Shown: positions 38,447 through 48,021, counted from the first letter of the stretch. The stretch: 64,000 nucleotides of DNA from Candidatus Protochlamydia amoebophila UWE25 (GCF_000011565.2 NC_005861.2:1488001-1552000), one strand, 5' to 3'. Numbers and translations are program-made. The notes: generated by a model from the letters alone, not told the origin.

Positions 38447-38893
38447 ATGTTAAAAATCATTAAAGAAGAAAATCCGTGGTATGCAGAAGGATTATCGTTT
38501 GAATGCACTGGGTGCGGTCAATGCTGTACAGGTGCTCCTGGATATATTTGGGTCAATGAAGAAGAAATCGAACAAATCGCTTTTCATTTACATTTATCCA
38601 TTCAAGAATTTGCAGATCATTATTTACGCTCTATTAATGGGCGTTTTTCACTGCTTGAGAGGCCACAAACTTATGATTGTGTATTTCTAAAAGATAAAAA
38701 ATGCCAAATTTATTCCGTCCGTCCTACCCAATGTCGTACCTACCCTTGGTGGCCCCAAAACCTGAAAACAAAAAGAGATTGGAAAGAAGCTGCTAAATGG
38801 TGTGAAGGAATTTCGGAAACAGCTCCTGTTGTCTCCGTAGATAAAATTCATGAGCAATTACAGAGACAACTGCGTGAAAATAACCAGCCATGA
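38447..38893 (+). CDS. YkgJ/UPF0153-family cysteine-cluster protein
   Basis: A 148-residue protein with the cysteine cluster CTGCGQCC (residues 20-27), followed by YIWVNEEEIEQIA and a second set CVFLKDKKCQIYSVRPTQCRTYPWWP. This layout is that of the YkgJ family, thought to bind zinc or an iron-sulfur cluster; the function is unsettled. Its stop codon overlaps the start of the decayed mrp gene (ATGA), so the two were once translated together. Confidence 0.85.
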   Translation: MLKIIKEENPWYAEGLSFECTGCGQCCTGAPGYIWVNEEEIEQIAFHLHLSIQEFADHYLRSINGRFSLLERPQTYDCVFLKDKKCQIYSVRPTQCRTYPWWPQNLKTKRDWKEAAKWCEGISETAPVVSVDKIHEQLQRQLRENNQP

Positions 38894-39656
38894 CAAATAA
38901 AGTTTTAGCTATTGGATCTGGTAAAGAGGTGATGGATAAATCAACAGTCGCTGTCAACTTAGCTGTCGCTTTTTACAATTAGGCCCTAGAGATAAGTTTA
39001 TTAGGTGCCGATATTGATGGTCCCTCGATTTCCATTATGTTAGATCTCAAAAATTGAGCCCTTGCCTCAAAAAAGCAAAATAACCACATGACCAAGCTTA
39101 TTCCCTTTACAAAATTTGGAATCAAAATTATTTCAATTGTTTTCCTCTGATTGAAGAAACCCGGATCCGTATTTGGAAAGGTTCTCTTCTTCCTTCTCCC
39201 TTAAAATAAAATGCTTTCAGAATTTTAGGGCCGATTTAGATCTTTTATTAATTGATCTTCTTCCAGGCACAGCACAGGCGATTGCTTATTGTCCCTTTCA
39301 TATATATTATCCATGACGATCGCTTTTGTTGTAGCAACCTCTTAAGAGGTAGCCATTTTAGTTGCAGTCAAAGCTATTAATGCGTTTGGTCAATTAAAAA
39401 TTCAGTTGTTGGAAAACATCGAGAATATGGCCGAGTTTACAGTTCCAGAGGCAAGCCAAATTTATCCTATTTTGATGAGATAAAAACAGAAAAATTAGCA
39501 AGTTTCTTTTTTCAAACCTCTCCTTTTTTAGCCCCTATTCCTTTAATCCCGCTATGCAAGAAATTGATGATGAAGGACCGCTCCCTTGCTTTTTATCCAG
39601 GCCATGTCTATCAAGTCTTCTTAGATTTAGCAAAACAAATTCATCTTCTCATCTAA
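38890..39656 (+). pseudogene. mrp: Decayed Mrp/ApbC-type P-loop ATPase
   Basis: Remains of an Mrp (ApbC/NBP35) ATPase, which carries iron-sulfur clusters to target proteins. Reading across frames gives VLAIGSGKEVMDKSTVAVNL at the start (family form SGKGGVGKSTVAVNL, so the Walker A is itself damaged), then LLGADIDGPSISIMLDL after a TAG stop, RIWKGSLLPSPLK, LDLLLIDLLPGTAQAIAY and LLENIENM. Stops occur at about 38980 (TAG) and 39056 (TGA) in the first frame, and several frame changes follow. It overlaps the YkgJ-like gene by four bases. A functional copy elsewhere in the genome would be expected, but is not seen here. Confidence 0.85.
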
Positions 39657-39827
39657 CCGATTGATAATTACTTTAATCCGTGACGGTAAACTCTTTTTTT
39701 TTCAAAAAATCATCTCGAATGCAAATTTAAGCCAGGGATAATTTTTTATTGCATGCATTCTCAAGCTCTTTTATGGTGAAATTAAACTTACCTTATTGAT
39801 TTAAACACTTAAAATGAGAATGATTCC

Positions 39828-41606
39828 ATGGAACTCGCTGAAAAACCCCTTTTTGATTTAGTCACGCAGAAAAATGTTAATCTATGGCTAGAAGGTCAAT
39901 ACGATGTAGCTACAAAAGCAGAAATTAAGCAACTCCTTTTAGAAGACCCTAAACATATTGTTGATGCATTTTTTACGAATCTGACTTTTGGAACGGGAGG
40001 ACTTAGAGGAATCATGGGAGTTGGAACTAATCGGATGAACTTTTACACTGTCCGAGCCGCTACACAGGGATTAGCCAATTACATCAATAAGCAACCCAAT
40101 GAAACTCAAAAAAAACGAGCAGTATTTATTGGTTACGACTCTCGTCATCACTCCAGGGAATTTGCTGAAGAAACTGCCAAAGTATTAGCAGCTAATAAAA
40201 TTCACGTTTATCTGTTTAAAGATATTCGCCCCACTCCCCTTGTTTCTTTTGCTTGCCGTTATAAAAAATGTATAGCAGCTGTCATGATTACAGCTTCTCA
40301 CAACCCCCCTGAATATAACGGTTATAAAGTTTATTGGTCTGATGGAGGACAATTAGTGCCCCCTCATGATGATGGAGTCATTGCAGAAGCTTCAAAAATT
40401 GTCGATCCCAATCAGGTAAAAGTTTGTCATTCCCTTGACGACTTATTAATCGAAGAAATTGACAATGAAATTGATGAAGCCTATTTGAAGGCAATTCGTC
40501 CTCTTCAGCATTACCCTGAAATAAATCGAAAGCAAGGCAGCCAATTAAAAATTGCCTATACTAGTTTACACGGAACGGGAATTACGATGGCTCCCCTAGC
40601 CTTAAAGGAATGGGGATTTACCAATTATGTTTTTGTTGAACCTCAAGTCATTCCCGATGGTACCTTCCCAACTGTTCGATTTCCCAATCCAGAAGAACCA
40701 GCTGCCTTAAAACTCGGTATCGAATTAATGCTACAATCAAAATGTGATCTTTTAATCGCTAATGATCCAGATGCCGACAGAATGGGAATTGCTGTCCTTC
40801 ACAATGGAGAAGCTGTTTTATTAAATGGAAATCAAATTTGTGCCCTTCTTCTCGAACACGTCTGTGAGGCTTTAGCTAAACAAAAAAAACTTCCTGAAAA
40901 AGCTGCTTTTATTAAAACGATTGGAACCACAGAGCTTTTTCAAGCCATTTGTGATGCCTATGAGAGACCCTGCTTTAATGTATTAACAGGCTTTAAGTAT
41001 ATTGCTGAAAAAATTCATGAATGGGAATTATTCAAAGGGAGACACCAATTTATTTTTGGTGGAGAAGAGTCATACGGATATCTATTGGGGACTCACGCAC
41101 GCGACAAAGATGCTATTGTTTGTAGCGCACTTATCTCTGAATTAGCTTTAAAAGCTAAATTAGAAGGAAAAACTTTGCTAGATAAACTTCATGACCTTTA
41201 TCACAAATATGGGATTTATCAAGAAAAATTACTTTCAATTAACTTTGGCGAAACTAAAGAAGGAAAAGAGCAAATGTCTTTGGGAATGCAAAAACTTCGC
41301 TCTACACATCTGAAAAATATTTGCGGTATCCCTGTCATGGTGATTGAAGATTATTTATTATCCACCAAAATTCATTTAGAAACAAATCAAACAGATCCTA
41401 TTACTCTACCCATTTCAGACGTTCTTTTATACTGGCTCAAGGATGGCACAAAAGTGATGGTTCGTCCTTCAGGAACTGAACCTAAAGTTAAAATTTATTG
41501 TGGACTTGTAGAAAAACAATTTACAACGATTGAACAAGGTCTTGAAATAAGTAAAACAAGATGTGATCAATTATTGAATTTTATGAAAACACATCTCATG
41601 TCTTAA
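39828..41606 (+). CDS. pgm: Phosphoglucomutase/phosphomannomutase (PGM2-like)
   Basis: A 592-residue alpha-D-phosphohexomutase. The catalytic serine loop is TASHNPPEYNGYKVYW, the metal loop NDPDADRMG, the sugar loop GGEESYGYL and the phosphate loop RPSGTEPKVK. The N-terminal GTGGLRGIMGVGTNRMN and the length fit the PGM2 subgroup, which interconverts 1- and 6-phosphates of glucose (and often pentose phosphates). It would link glycolysis to glycogen or to sugar nucleotides for the cell envelope. It is a single plus-strand gene ending in an inverted repeat. Confidence 0.93.
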   Translation: MELAEKPLFDLVTQKNVNLWLEGQYDVATKAEIKQLLLEDPKHIVDAFFTNLTFGTGGLRGIMGVGTNRMNFYTVRAATQGLANYINKQPNETQKKRAVFIGYDSRHHSREFAEETAKVLAANKIHVYLFKDIRPTPLVSFACRYKKCIAAVMITASHNPPEYNGYKVYWSDGGQLVPPHDDGVIAEASKIVDPNQVKVCHSLDDLLIEEIDNEIDEAYLKAIRPLQHYPEINRKQGSQLKIAYTSLHGTGITMAPLALKEWGFTNYVFVEPQVIPDGTFPTVRFPNPEEPAALKLGIELMLQSKCDLLIANDPDADRMGIAVLHNGEAVLLNGNQICALLLEHVCEALAKQKKLPEKAAFIKTIGTTELFQAICDAYERPCFNVLTGFKYIAEKIHEWELFKGRHQFIFGGEESYGYLLGTHARDKDAIVCSALISELALKAKLEGKTLLDKLHDLYHKYGIYQEKLLSINFGETKEGKEQMSLGMQKLRSTHLKNICGIPVMVIEDYLLSTKIHLETNQTDPITLPISDVLLYWLKDGTKVMVRPSGTEPKVKIYCGLVEKQFTTIEQGLEISKTRCDQLLNFMKTHLMS

Positions 41607-41615
41607 ACAAAACTT

Positions 41616-41687
41616 TTTGAGAAGAAAAAATCTGCATGACTCATTCATCGATCGATTAAACTATTGCTAATCTTTTTTCTTCTCAAA
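41616..41687. terminator. Long-loop inverted repeat between pgm and the IS element
   Basis: A perfect 15-base inverted repeat: TTTGAGAAGAAAAAA at 41616-41630 and its complement at 41673-41687, with a 42-base loop. It begins 10 bases after the pgm stop. Read from the plus strand, the second arm begins with six T. It may end transcripts from both sides. Confidence 0.45.
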
Positions 41688-41699
41688 TTGTTAATAGGT

Positions 41700-42657
41700 A
41701 TCTAATGTAAGTTGCAAATAACTAATTTATTAAAAAATTTGTTGCAGCTGCTACTAGAAATCCTAAAACTTTAATTTCAAACCCATTAGACGTCGTTGCA
41801 TGAATTTTTCTAGGCATCAGTCTTGATATCACGCCAAATACTCCCTCAATAAATTTTCTAATGTGCTTCAAATTTACAAAATCATGTAAATCGATTGAAC
41901 GAAGAGAATTAGATTTTGGCTCCACTATGAGCTTGATGTTTTCTATCTTTTCAAGCATGTCTTGATGCTTATAATCGACATAGGCAGAATCTCCATAAAT
42001 CTTACTGCCTGCGGGTAAGTTTCGTTCCATGTATTTAAAAGGAACAGCATCATGCTCTCTGCCTGGACAAAGGATAACTCTAAAAGGGCACCCATCTTGA
42101 GAAGCTAAGACTGTTACTTTCAATCCATAAAAATATTCTCGCTTACTAGCATTATACCCTCTAAATTCCTCTCCTCGATAAATTCTACAATTTTGAATTC
42201 TTATATTTCTACAAACAGAAACAGGAAATGCATCAACAATATATTCAAAAGGTAATTTTCCAAAGTTTTTTAATTTTTGAATAAACTCAAGAATTTCCTC
42301 CCACCATTTCATGGGTATTTGATGAATTCTTCTATTTAATGCGCTCTTACTCAGTTTATTCATGATATATCTATGCTCAATAAGAAATTTTCGGGACGTT
42401 TCCATATTTCCGTAAAAAAATCTCATTCCTACTAAATTTATCAACATAATTTCCGAAGTAGACAGTTTTGTATTTGGCCAATCTTTGTATCCAATCGAAA
42501 GGATGTAGTCGTCTAAAAGGCAATAAAGTGCTATAATTTGTTCTTCCATGGCTTCAATCCTTGTTATTTGTTCCACAAAAACAATTTAAGGATCTGAGGC
42601 CTTTTTATTTACATCTAAATTTTATTTTAACTTAGTTATTTGCAACTTACATTATCT
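41700..42657. mobile_element. Complete IS982-type insertion sequence
   Basis: The element proper is 41704-42653 (950 bp). Its ends are perfect 22-bp inverted repeats (41704-41725 and 42632-42653, starting AATGTAAGTTGC). They are flanked by the direct repeat ATCT at 41700-41703 and 42654-42657, a likely target duplication. A single intact transposase gene fills the inside. Size and layout fit IS982. The intact ends and gene suggest a recent arrival. Confidence 0.88.
41722..42576 (-). CDS. IS982-family transposase
   Basis: A 284-residue DDE transposase. Family segments include VDAFPVSVCRNIRIQNCRIY (first catalytic Asp), ASKREYFYGLKV, the second Asp in YGDSAYVDYKHQDML, and the C-terminal Glu region FIEGVFGVISRLMPR. 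The reading frame is undamaged. The frame opens with a GTG at 42576; an ATG at 42549 is an alternative start. The gene's last codons lie inside the left inverted repeat. Confidence 0.9.
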   Translation of the reverse strand: MEQITRIEAMEEQIIALYCLLDDYILSIGYKDWPNTKLSTSEIMLINLVGMRFFYGNMETSRKFLIEHRYIMNKLSKSALNRRIHQIPMKWWEEILEFIQKLKNFGKLPFEYIVDAFPVSVCRNIRIQNCRIYRGEEFRGYNASKREYFYGLKVTVLASQDGCPFRVILCPGREHDAVPFKYMERNLPAGSKIYGDSAYVDYKHQDMLEKIENIKLIVEPKSNSLRSIDLHDFVNLKHIRKFIEGVFGVISRLMPRKIHATTSNGFEIKVLGFLVAAATNFLIN

Positions 42658-42768
42658 ATTAAAAATCAAATAAAGCGATATTCTTTTAAAAAACTCAACG
42701 GTAATTTTTTTATCATCAGTTTATTGAATTTTTAAAATATATGTAATAATTATATTAAGTTCTTTCAG

Positions 42769-43824
42769 CTAAACCATATTAAATAAATCCCAAGTAACAG
42801 GTGTTCCCTTTGCAATAGATTGATTAATAGTCAATCCTATGATTTTATCAATTTCTTTTGGGGGTAACCCTTTATTGGGCCTAACTGATCGAATATGGTG
42901 CAGCTGTATTTTTTCTCCTTGCTCAAGGTCTTCCACAAAATAAAGAGAAGGGCGATGAGAATGCGTAGTTTGTTCAACGGCAAGAGGCCCATAGTGAATC
43001 TGACCTAACGCTTCCCAAGCATTTTTTGATTCGTTAACTAAAAGTTTTAACTCTTCCGGCTCCAAAGAAAAAACACTGTCAACTCCCCCTTCTTTTCGAG
43101 AAAGGGTTAAATGTTTTTCTATAAGGCAACATCCAAAAGCTAAACTTGCGATAGAAGCACCTATTCCTAGAGTATGATCTGACAATCCTATCAGTACTTG
43201 AAAATTTTCGCTCATGTGAAAAATTGTACGTAAATGCATATCTATCGATTTCGCAGGATAGGCAGCTGTACATTTGAGTAAAATTAAATCTTGGCAACCA
43301 ACTTGTCTGGCTGCATTCACAGCTTCTGTGATTTCTTCTAAATTGGCACCCCCTGTTGATAAAAGCACGGGTTTACCAAGTGAAGCAATTTTTCGAATTA
43401 AGGGTAAATCGACGATTTCGGGAGAAGCAATTTTATAACAAGGGACATCTAACGCTTCCAAAAAATCTACTGCACTTTCATCAAAAGGTGTACTAAAAGC
43501 AACCAATCCTAAAACTTTGCATTTTTCAAAAATAGGTTGATGCCATTCCCAAGGCATATGAGCTTCTTGGTAAAGATCATAGAGATACCGTCCAGTCCAC
43601 AAACTCGATTTTTCTTCGATTAAAAATTCAGAACGCCGAACATTTAAGGTAATAGTATCCGGTGTGTAAGTTTGTAATTTGACAGCATGGGCCCCAGCTC
43701 GCGCAGCTTCTTCAACAAGTTTTAAGGCCCGTTCAAGTGAACCGTTATGATTGCCAGATAATTCAGCGATAATAAACGGAGGATGCTCAGGTCCAATTTT
43801 TTTAGATCCAATTGAAATATCCAT
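42769..43824 (-). CDS. pseI: NeuB/PseI-family sialic-acid-like (pseudaminic acid) synthase
   Basis: A 351-residue condensing enzyme that joins phosphoenolpyruvate to a hexosamine derivative to make a nonulosonic acid. The TIM-barrel has the usual N-terminal segment FIIAELSGNHNGSLERALKLV and AHAVKLQTYTPDTITL, then YKIASPEI, LLSTGGANLEEI and SDHTLG. The C-terminal SAF (antifreeze-like) domain is present (about residues 290-345). The SGNHNGS form is closer to pseudaminic acid synthase PseI than to NeuB. None of the other pseudaminic-acid genes is nearby. It ends about 100 bases from the IS982 element. Confidence 0.88.
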   Translation of the reverse strand: MDISIGSKKIGPEHPPFIIAELSGNHNGSLERALKLVEEAARAGAHAVKLQTYTPDTITLNVRRSEFLIEEKSSLWTGRYLYDLYQEAHMPWEWHQPIFEKCKVLGLVAFSTPFDESAVDFLEALDVPCYKIASPEIVDLPLIRKIASLGKPVLLSTGGANLEEITEAVNAARQVGCQDLILLKCTAAYPAKSIDMHLRTIFHMSENFQVLIGLSDHTLGIGASIASLAFGCCLIEKHLTLSRKEGGVDSVFSLEPEELKLLVNESKNAWEALGQIHYGPLAVEQTTHSHRPSLYFVEDLEQGEKIQLHHIRSVRPNKGLPPKEIDKIIGLTINQSIAKGTPVTWDLFNMV

Positions 43825-43832
43825 GTCGAACC

Positions 43833-45056
43833 TTAATGAGGCTTAGAACTTTTTTTATTGGGGTAAGGGCGTCTTTTTCGAGGTTTAGCAGCTTCCTGTT
43901 TTTCAGGCGGTGGGCATCCAATCCAACGAGGCTCCTGTTTAATCTGTTTTAGAATAGCATTTAAATATGGTAGTTCCCTAGAGGTCACCAAAGAAATAAC
44001 TACTCCAGTTTTCCCATATCGCCCTGTTCTTCCAGATCGATGCACATAAACATCAGATTCATGAGAAAGTTGGTAAATAAAAACATGGCTCACTTTAGAA
44101 AAATCCAAACCTCTGGCAACAATATCCGTTGCGACGAGCAGCCGAATCTTACCTGTCCGAAACTTATTTGTCACAATAGTGCGAATATCTTGATTTAATC
44201 CCGCATGTAAAAAATCTACTCCATCTAAATGCGACTGTAAAGTACGACACACTTTTTCTACTTGAAACCGCGACTGACAGAAAATAATAGCTTGCGTGGG
44301 ATTATTCTCTTTAATGAGTTGGATAAGCTCATGGTCTCTTTGATGCGCTAAGCAATAAACAAAACAATGCTCTAATAGGTGAGGGCTTGCTTGTTCTAAA
44401 ATTAAATTCACCTCTTGAGGATCTTTCATGTGATGCTTAGCTAAACGTTGAATCGCAGCTGGCATCGTTGCTGAAAACAATAATGTTTGATGAGAGTGGT
44501 TTAAGCATTGAATAATAAAAACAAGATCATCGTAAAACCCCATGCTTAACATTTCATCAGCTTCATCTAGTATCAAGGTTTCCACATGAGACAAATCAAT
44601 TTGTCGCGAATAAATAAAGTCAATTAAACGTCCAGGAGTGGCTACTAAGACTTGTACACCATGTTTAAGTTTAGATTGCTGCAAAGCTGAATCTTCTCCC
44701 CCAAAAATTGCGAACGCTTTAACTCCTTTATATTTCCCAATTTTTTGTGTTTCTGTTGCATATTGCAAGGCTAATTCTCTTGTTGGGACAATGATCAGAG
44801 CTTGAATATCTGTCAGTTCCGTATTTACACGATTACAAATCGGGATAGCACAAGTGGCTGTTTTTCCAGAACCTGTTTGTGAAAGAGCGATGAGATCTTG
44901 TTTTTTTTGAATCAGTGGAATAGCCTCTGTTTGAATTCGAGAAGGCTCTTTAAAATTCATTTTATCTAGTGCTTTTAAAATTAAAGGATCTAAATTAAAA
45001 GTTATAAATCCATTGGGCTCTTGAGGAAGCAATTCTACATCTATTTGTTCTTGCAT
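43833..45056 (-). CDS. DEAD-box ATP-dependent RNA helicase
   Basis: A 407-residue RNA helicase. The Q motif (FKEPSRIQTEAIP), motif I (SQTGSGKT), PTRELA, TPGRLID, motif II (LDEADEML), SAT, and motif VI (HRSGRTGR) are all present. The short basic tail (RKRRPYPNKKSSKPH) probably binds RNA. It belongs to the RhlE/DeaD-like group that unwinds structured RNA in ribosome assembly and mRNA turnover; which one is not clear. It ends 8 bases before pseI and its start overlaps the end of the short-chain dehydrogenase gene. Confidence 0.93.
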   Translation of the reverse strand: MQEQIDVELLPQEPNGFITFNLDPLILKALDKMNFKEPSRIQTEAIPLIQKKQDLIALSQTGSGKTATCAIPICNRVNTELTDIQALIIVPTRELALQYATETQKIGKYKGVKAFAIFGGEDSALQQSKLKHGVQVLVATPGRLIDFIYSRQIDLSHVETLILDEADEMLSMGFYDDLVFIIQCLNHSHQTLLFSATMPAAIQRLAKHHMKDPQEVNLILEQASPHLLEHCFVYCLAHQRDHELIQLIKENNPTQAIIFCQSRFQVEKVCRTLQSHLDGVDFLHAGLNQDIRTIVTNKFRTGKIRLLVATDIVARGLDFSKVSHVFIYQLSHESDVYVHRSGRTGRYGKTGVVISLVTSRELPYLNAILKQIKQEPRWIGCPPPEKQEAAKPRKRRPYPNKKSSKPH

Positions 45057-45853
45057 GAGGGTAATCTAATGACGTTGCGCGGAGCAATACGCTTCGCAAT
45101 GTTGTTTTTAATGATAGCGGTAACGATTTTTTTCGGAATCAAATAAGAAAGCCAGGTTAATAACCGGTATTTCCAATCAATAATTGTTAAAGGAGTTAAG
45201 CTTTCAATTTGTTTCCAGATTGCACGAGCTACAAATTTGGAAGACATGACCGCAGTAAATTTTCTTGTACGCGTCATTCCAGCATTTTGGCTAAATTCTG
45301 TTTTAACCATTCCTGGACACGCCACCAACACGCGAATTCCAAGCGGTTTTAATTCTTCATCTAAACTTTGTGAAAACTGGTTGATAAATGCCTTAGTGGC
45401 AGCATAAACAGCCATATTAGGCGCTACCTGAAAAGAAATAGCCGAGGATACATTTAAAATAACGCCTTGCTTAACCTGAGAAATTAAAGCTCTTGCTCCT
45501 TCCAAACTAAGTTGCAAAACTGCATTGACATTTACATCAACAATATGCTTTTGCTGTACAGTAGAATACGAAAGAGCTTCTCCATATAAACCAAAACCCG
45601 CATTATTAATAATAATATCGGGACAATGCTTATGAATTAAGTCAATGATTGTTTTGACACCTTCTTCCTGAGAAAGGTCGGCTGCCACTGCTTGAACAAT
45701 CAAAGAACCAAATGTGTCCGTCAGTTTTTTTAATTCTTCTTGATTTCTACCCGTAATGAGTAATTTTAGTTCTTTTTGAGCCGCTAGATGAACAAGAGCT
45801 TGCCCAATTCCAGCTGTTGCGCCCGTAATAAGGACCAAACGTTGTTTCATCAT
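45041..45853 (-). CDS. Short-chain dehydrogenase/reductase
   Basis: A protein of about 270 residues with a classical SDR fold. The NAD(P) loop is TGATAGIGQAL, followed by NNAGFGLYG, the catalytic Ser in ILNVSSAI and the YAATK active site. The substrate cannot be told. I start at the tandem ATG codons (45853/45850), which follow a GGGAG; the frame is open to a GTG at 45874 inside the preceding gene. The stop codon of the HD-domain gene overlaps this start (TGATG), so the two are coupled, and the helicase gene overlaps its 3' end. Confidence 0.87.
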   Translation of the reverse strand: MMKQRLVLITGATAGIGQALVHLAAQKELKLLITGRNQEELKKLTDTFGSLIVQAVAADLSQEEGVKTIIDLIHKHCPDIIINNAGFGLYGEALSYSTVQQKHIVDVNVNAVLQLSLEGARALISQVKQGVILNVSSAISFQVAPNMAVYAATKAFINQFSQSLDEELKPLGIRVLVACPGMVKTEFSQNAGMTRTRKFTAVMSSKFVARAIWKQIESLTPLTIIDWKYRLLTWLSYLIPKKIVTAIIKNNIAKRIAPRNVIRLPSCKNK

Positions 45854-48021
45854 CAAGCTCCCGCTTCTCGACACGCTAAAAGTTTTTTTTCTGGCGCAGG
45901 GTATTTAATGCGTGAATGACCTGCTGCTAATAAAGTTTTCACTAAAGCTTTTTTCACTGTATAGAGTTCTTCAAATGTCAACAAACATTGATCAAATTGT
46001 CCATCATCAGCTTTTTCTCGAACTAAACGATCAACTAATCCCATCAAAGAGTCTTCATTTACTTTATCAAGTGAACGAGAAGCCGCTTCAAAAGAGTCAG
46101 CAATCATAATAATTCCTGATTCTTTACTTCTAGGTGTAGGGCCTGCATAGCGAAATTCTCTCTCATCCACTAAATTCTTATCTCCACCCATTTTTTCAAC
46201 TTGCTTGCGATAAAAATAATAAACAAGCGTTGTTCCATGGTGTTCTTTGATAATATCAATAATCGGCTCTGGAAGTCCCGCTTCTCTTGCTAATGAAACT
46301 CCTTCTGGGACATGCGCCATAATGACTTGAGCAGATTCTTGGGGTGTAAGAAGTTGATGAATATTTACTTCACCAAATTGGTTTTCTGTAAAATATTGAG
46401 AAGTCGCCATTTTACCCACATCATGATAGAGAGTTGCCACACGGCAAAATAGCCCATTTGCCCCTATAGAAAGAGCCGCTGCCTCTGCTAAATTTCCCAC
46501 AACAACCGAATGCTGATAGGTTCCTGGAGCTTCGATTGTCAACCTTCTCAATAAATCATTATTGGGATTCATATATTCCATCAATGTCACATCGGTCATA
46601 ATCCTGAATCCAGATTCCAGTAAAGGAAGTAATCCCACGCCTAAAACAGCCGTGAAGAGCATAAAGAAACAAGCACTCAGAATATCTGCTACCATAGAAA
46701 AATGGCCAATGCTGTTGTGATACAAATGCGAGGCTAAAATGGCAATTACGCAACAGATCCAAGCATTTAAACAAACAACAAAAATTTCCTTTCTTCGTCT
46801 AAGTGAATGGACACTCAAAATAGCAACTAAACCGGCCGTTAAATTTAAAAGAAGAAACCCTTCCCAGTCAAATGCCAAGGAAATTGAAGACACCACAGAA
46901 AGAAATCCTGCTGAAAATGTAGCAACCGCTGGATTAATTAAACTACAGATCAAGATCGCTGCCAACGGAATAAAAAGTGGGTAACGAATTGTATCAATTA
47001 AGTTATTTTTGGAATTTAAAAGAAAAAACTCGGTAAATTTTGATAAAATGAGTGTTAAAACTAAAATCGTCACTAACAGAAATATTTTTCGATTGGATTT
47101 TAAAATACGAGGCTGGTTCGTTTGAAAATAAGATAGGAAAATTCCTATAAATAAGACTGTAAAAATTAAAGAGCCCAACATCGTAAAAGGATTAGAAAGA
47201 TTACGGCGAGTTCCCAACGCACTTTTCATCGATTGAAGCATGGCAATATGTCTGGATGTGACTTTTTCACCTTGATCAATGATCCGATTTCCCGCATTTA
47301 CATGCGTATATTTATCAGGGACAAAACTCTGAATTTTTTTTCTCAATTGTCTTTGAGCTGGAATATCTTCTTCGATGTGCCAATGACTATGTTTAAAAAA
47401 TTCAATTGTTAAAGCAGATACGAGGGGTTCATACTGGCTGAGAGGTAAATCTTTGGCTTGAATCTTTTCCCAAATAGATTCAGGAAGGACAGTTTGGTCT
47501 ATAAGAGTATTTGGAGTATATATCTGATATTGATTGGTAAGAATTCCTAAAGATTTCATACGGTCCAAAGTCCGCGCATCGGTAAAACGCATTTCAACAA
47601 GAGCTTGCTCTATTTTCTCTGTTGCTTGGTAAAGTTCATCAAACTGCCCGTTTTCTGTGTGCTTATGCCAAGCTTGGTTATATAGTAAAAAGTTTTCAAA
47701 TTCGATTCGTTTTCGACGAATATCATTTTGAGAAAGTCGATAAATTTTTCCAACATCTCTGATGGAGTCTTGCTTCAAAATGACAGTCGCTTCTTCATCA
47801 AGGAAATCGAAATTCACTTGAGAGACAATATAACGAGGAGCAATACTGCCAAGTTCCAGCATTTCTACTCGAACTTCTCGGAAATGCAAAAATGAAAACA
47901 AACTAAAAGCAAACAGGCAAATAATCAAATAACGGATGATCTTGCTTTTATCAAAAAAACCTTGCTCACCAGAAAACTTTAATTCTTGCTGATTCTCAAA
48001 AATACTGTTTCTATCAGGCAT
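45853..48021 (-). CDS. 7TM-HD cyclic-di-AMP phosphodiesterase, PgpH-like
   Basis: A 722-residue protein with one membrane helix near residue 35, a large extracytoplasmic domain (about 50-270) of the 7TMR-HDED type, about seven membrane helices (about 280-470), and a cytoplasmic HD domain (about 500-650). The metal site has His in TYQHSVVVGNLAEAA and LYHDVGKM, with later HHGTTLVYYFY. In Firmicutes, PgpH with this layout degrades cyclic di-AMP. Chlamydiae are known to make cyclic di-AMP. It is the first of three overlapping genes (this, the dehydrogenase, the helicase), suggesting one transcript. Confidence 0.9.
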   Translation of the reverse strand: MPDRNSIFENQQELKFSGEQGFFDKSKIIRYLIICLFAFSLFSFLHFREVRVEMLELGSIAPRYIVSQVNFDFLDEEATVILKQDSIRDVGKIYRLSQNDIRRKRIEFENFLLYNQAWHKHTENGQFDELYQATEKIEQALVEMRFTDARTLDRMKSLGILTNQYQIYTPNTLIDQTVLPESIWEKIQAKDLPLSQYEPLVSALTIEFFKHSHWHIEEDIPAQRQLRKKIQSFVPDKYTHVNAGNRIIDQGEKVTSRHIAMLQSMKSALGTRRNLSNPFTMLGSLIFTVLFIGIFLSYFQTNQPRILKSNRKIFLLVTILVLTLILSKFTEFFLLNSKNNLIDTIRYPLFIPLAAILICSLINPAVATFSAGFLSVVSSISLAFDWEGFLLLNLTAGLVAILSVHSLRRRKEIFVVCLNAWICCVIAILASHLYHNSIGHFSMVADILSACFFMLFTAVLGVGLLPLLESGFRIMTDVTLMEYMNPNNDLLRRLTIEAPGTYQHSVVVGNLAEAAALSIGANGLFCRVATLYHDVGKMATSQYFTENQFGEVNIHQLLTPQESAQVIMAHVPEGVSLAREAGLPEPIIDIIKEHHGTTLVYYFYRKQVEKMGGDKNLVDEREFRYAGPTPRSKESGIIMIADSFEAASRSLDKVNEDSLMGLVDRLVREKADDGQFDQCLLTFEELYTVKKALVKTLLAAGHSRIKYPAPEKKLLACREAGA

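Noticed and set aside
38322..38453. Possible 43-residue membrane peptide before the YkgJ-like gene
   Set aside because: TTG start with a badly spaced AAGG and an overlapping alternative frame; T-rich DNA easily gives hydrophobic frames.
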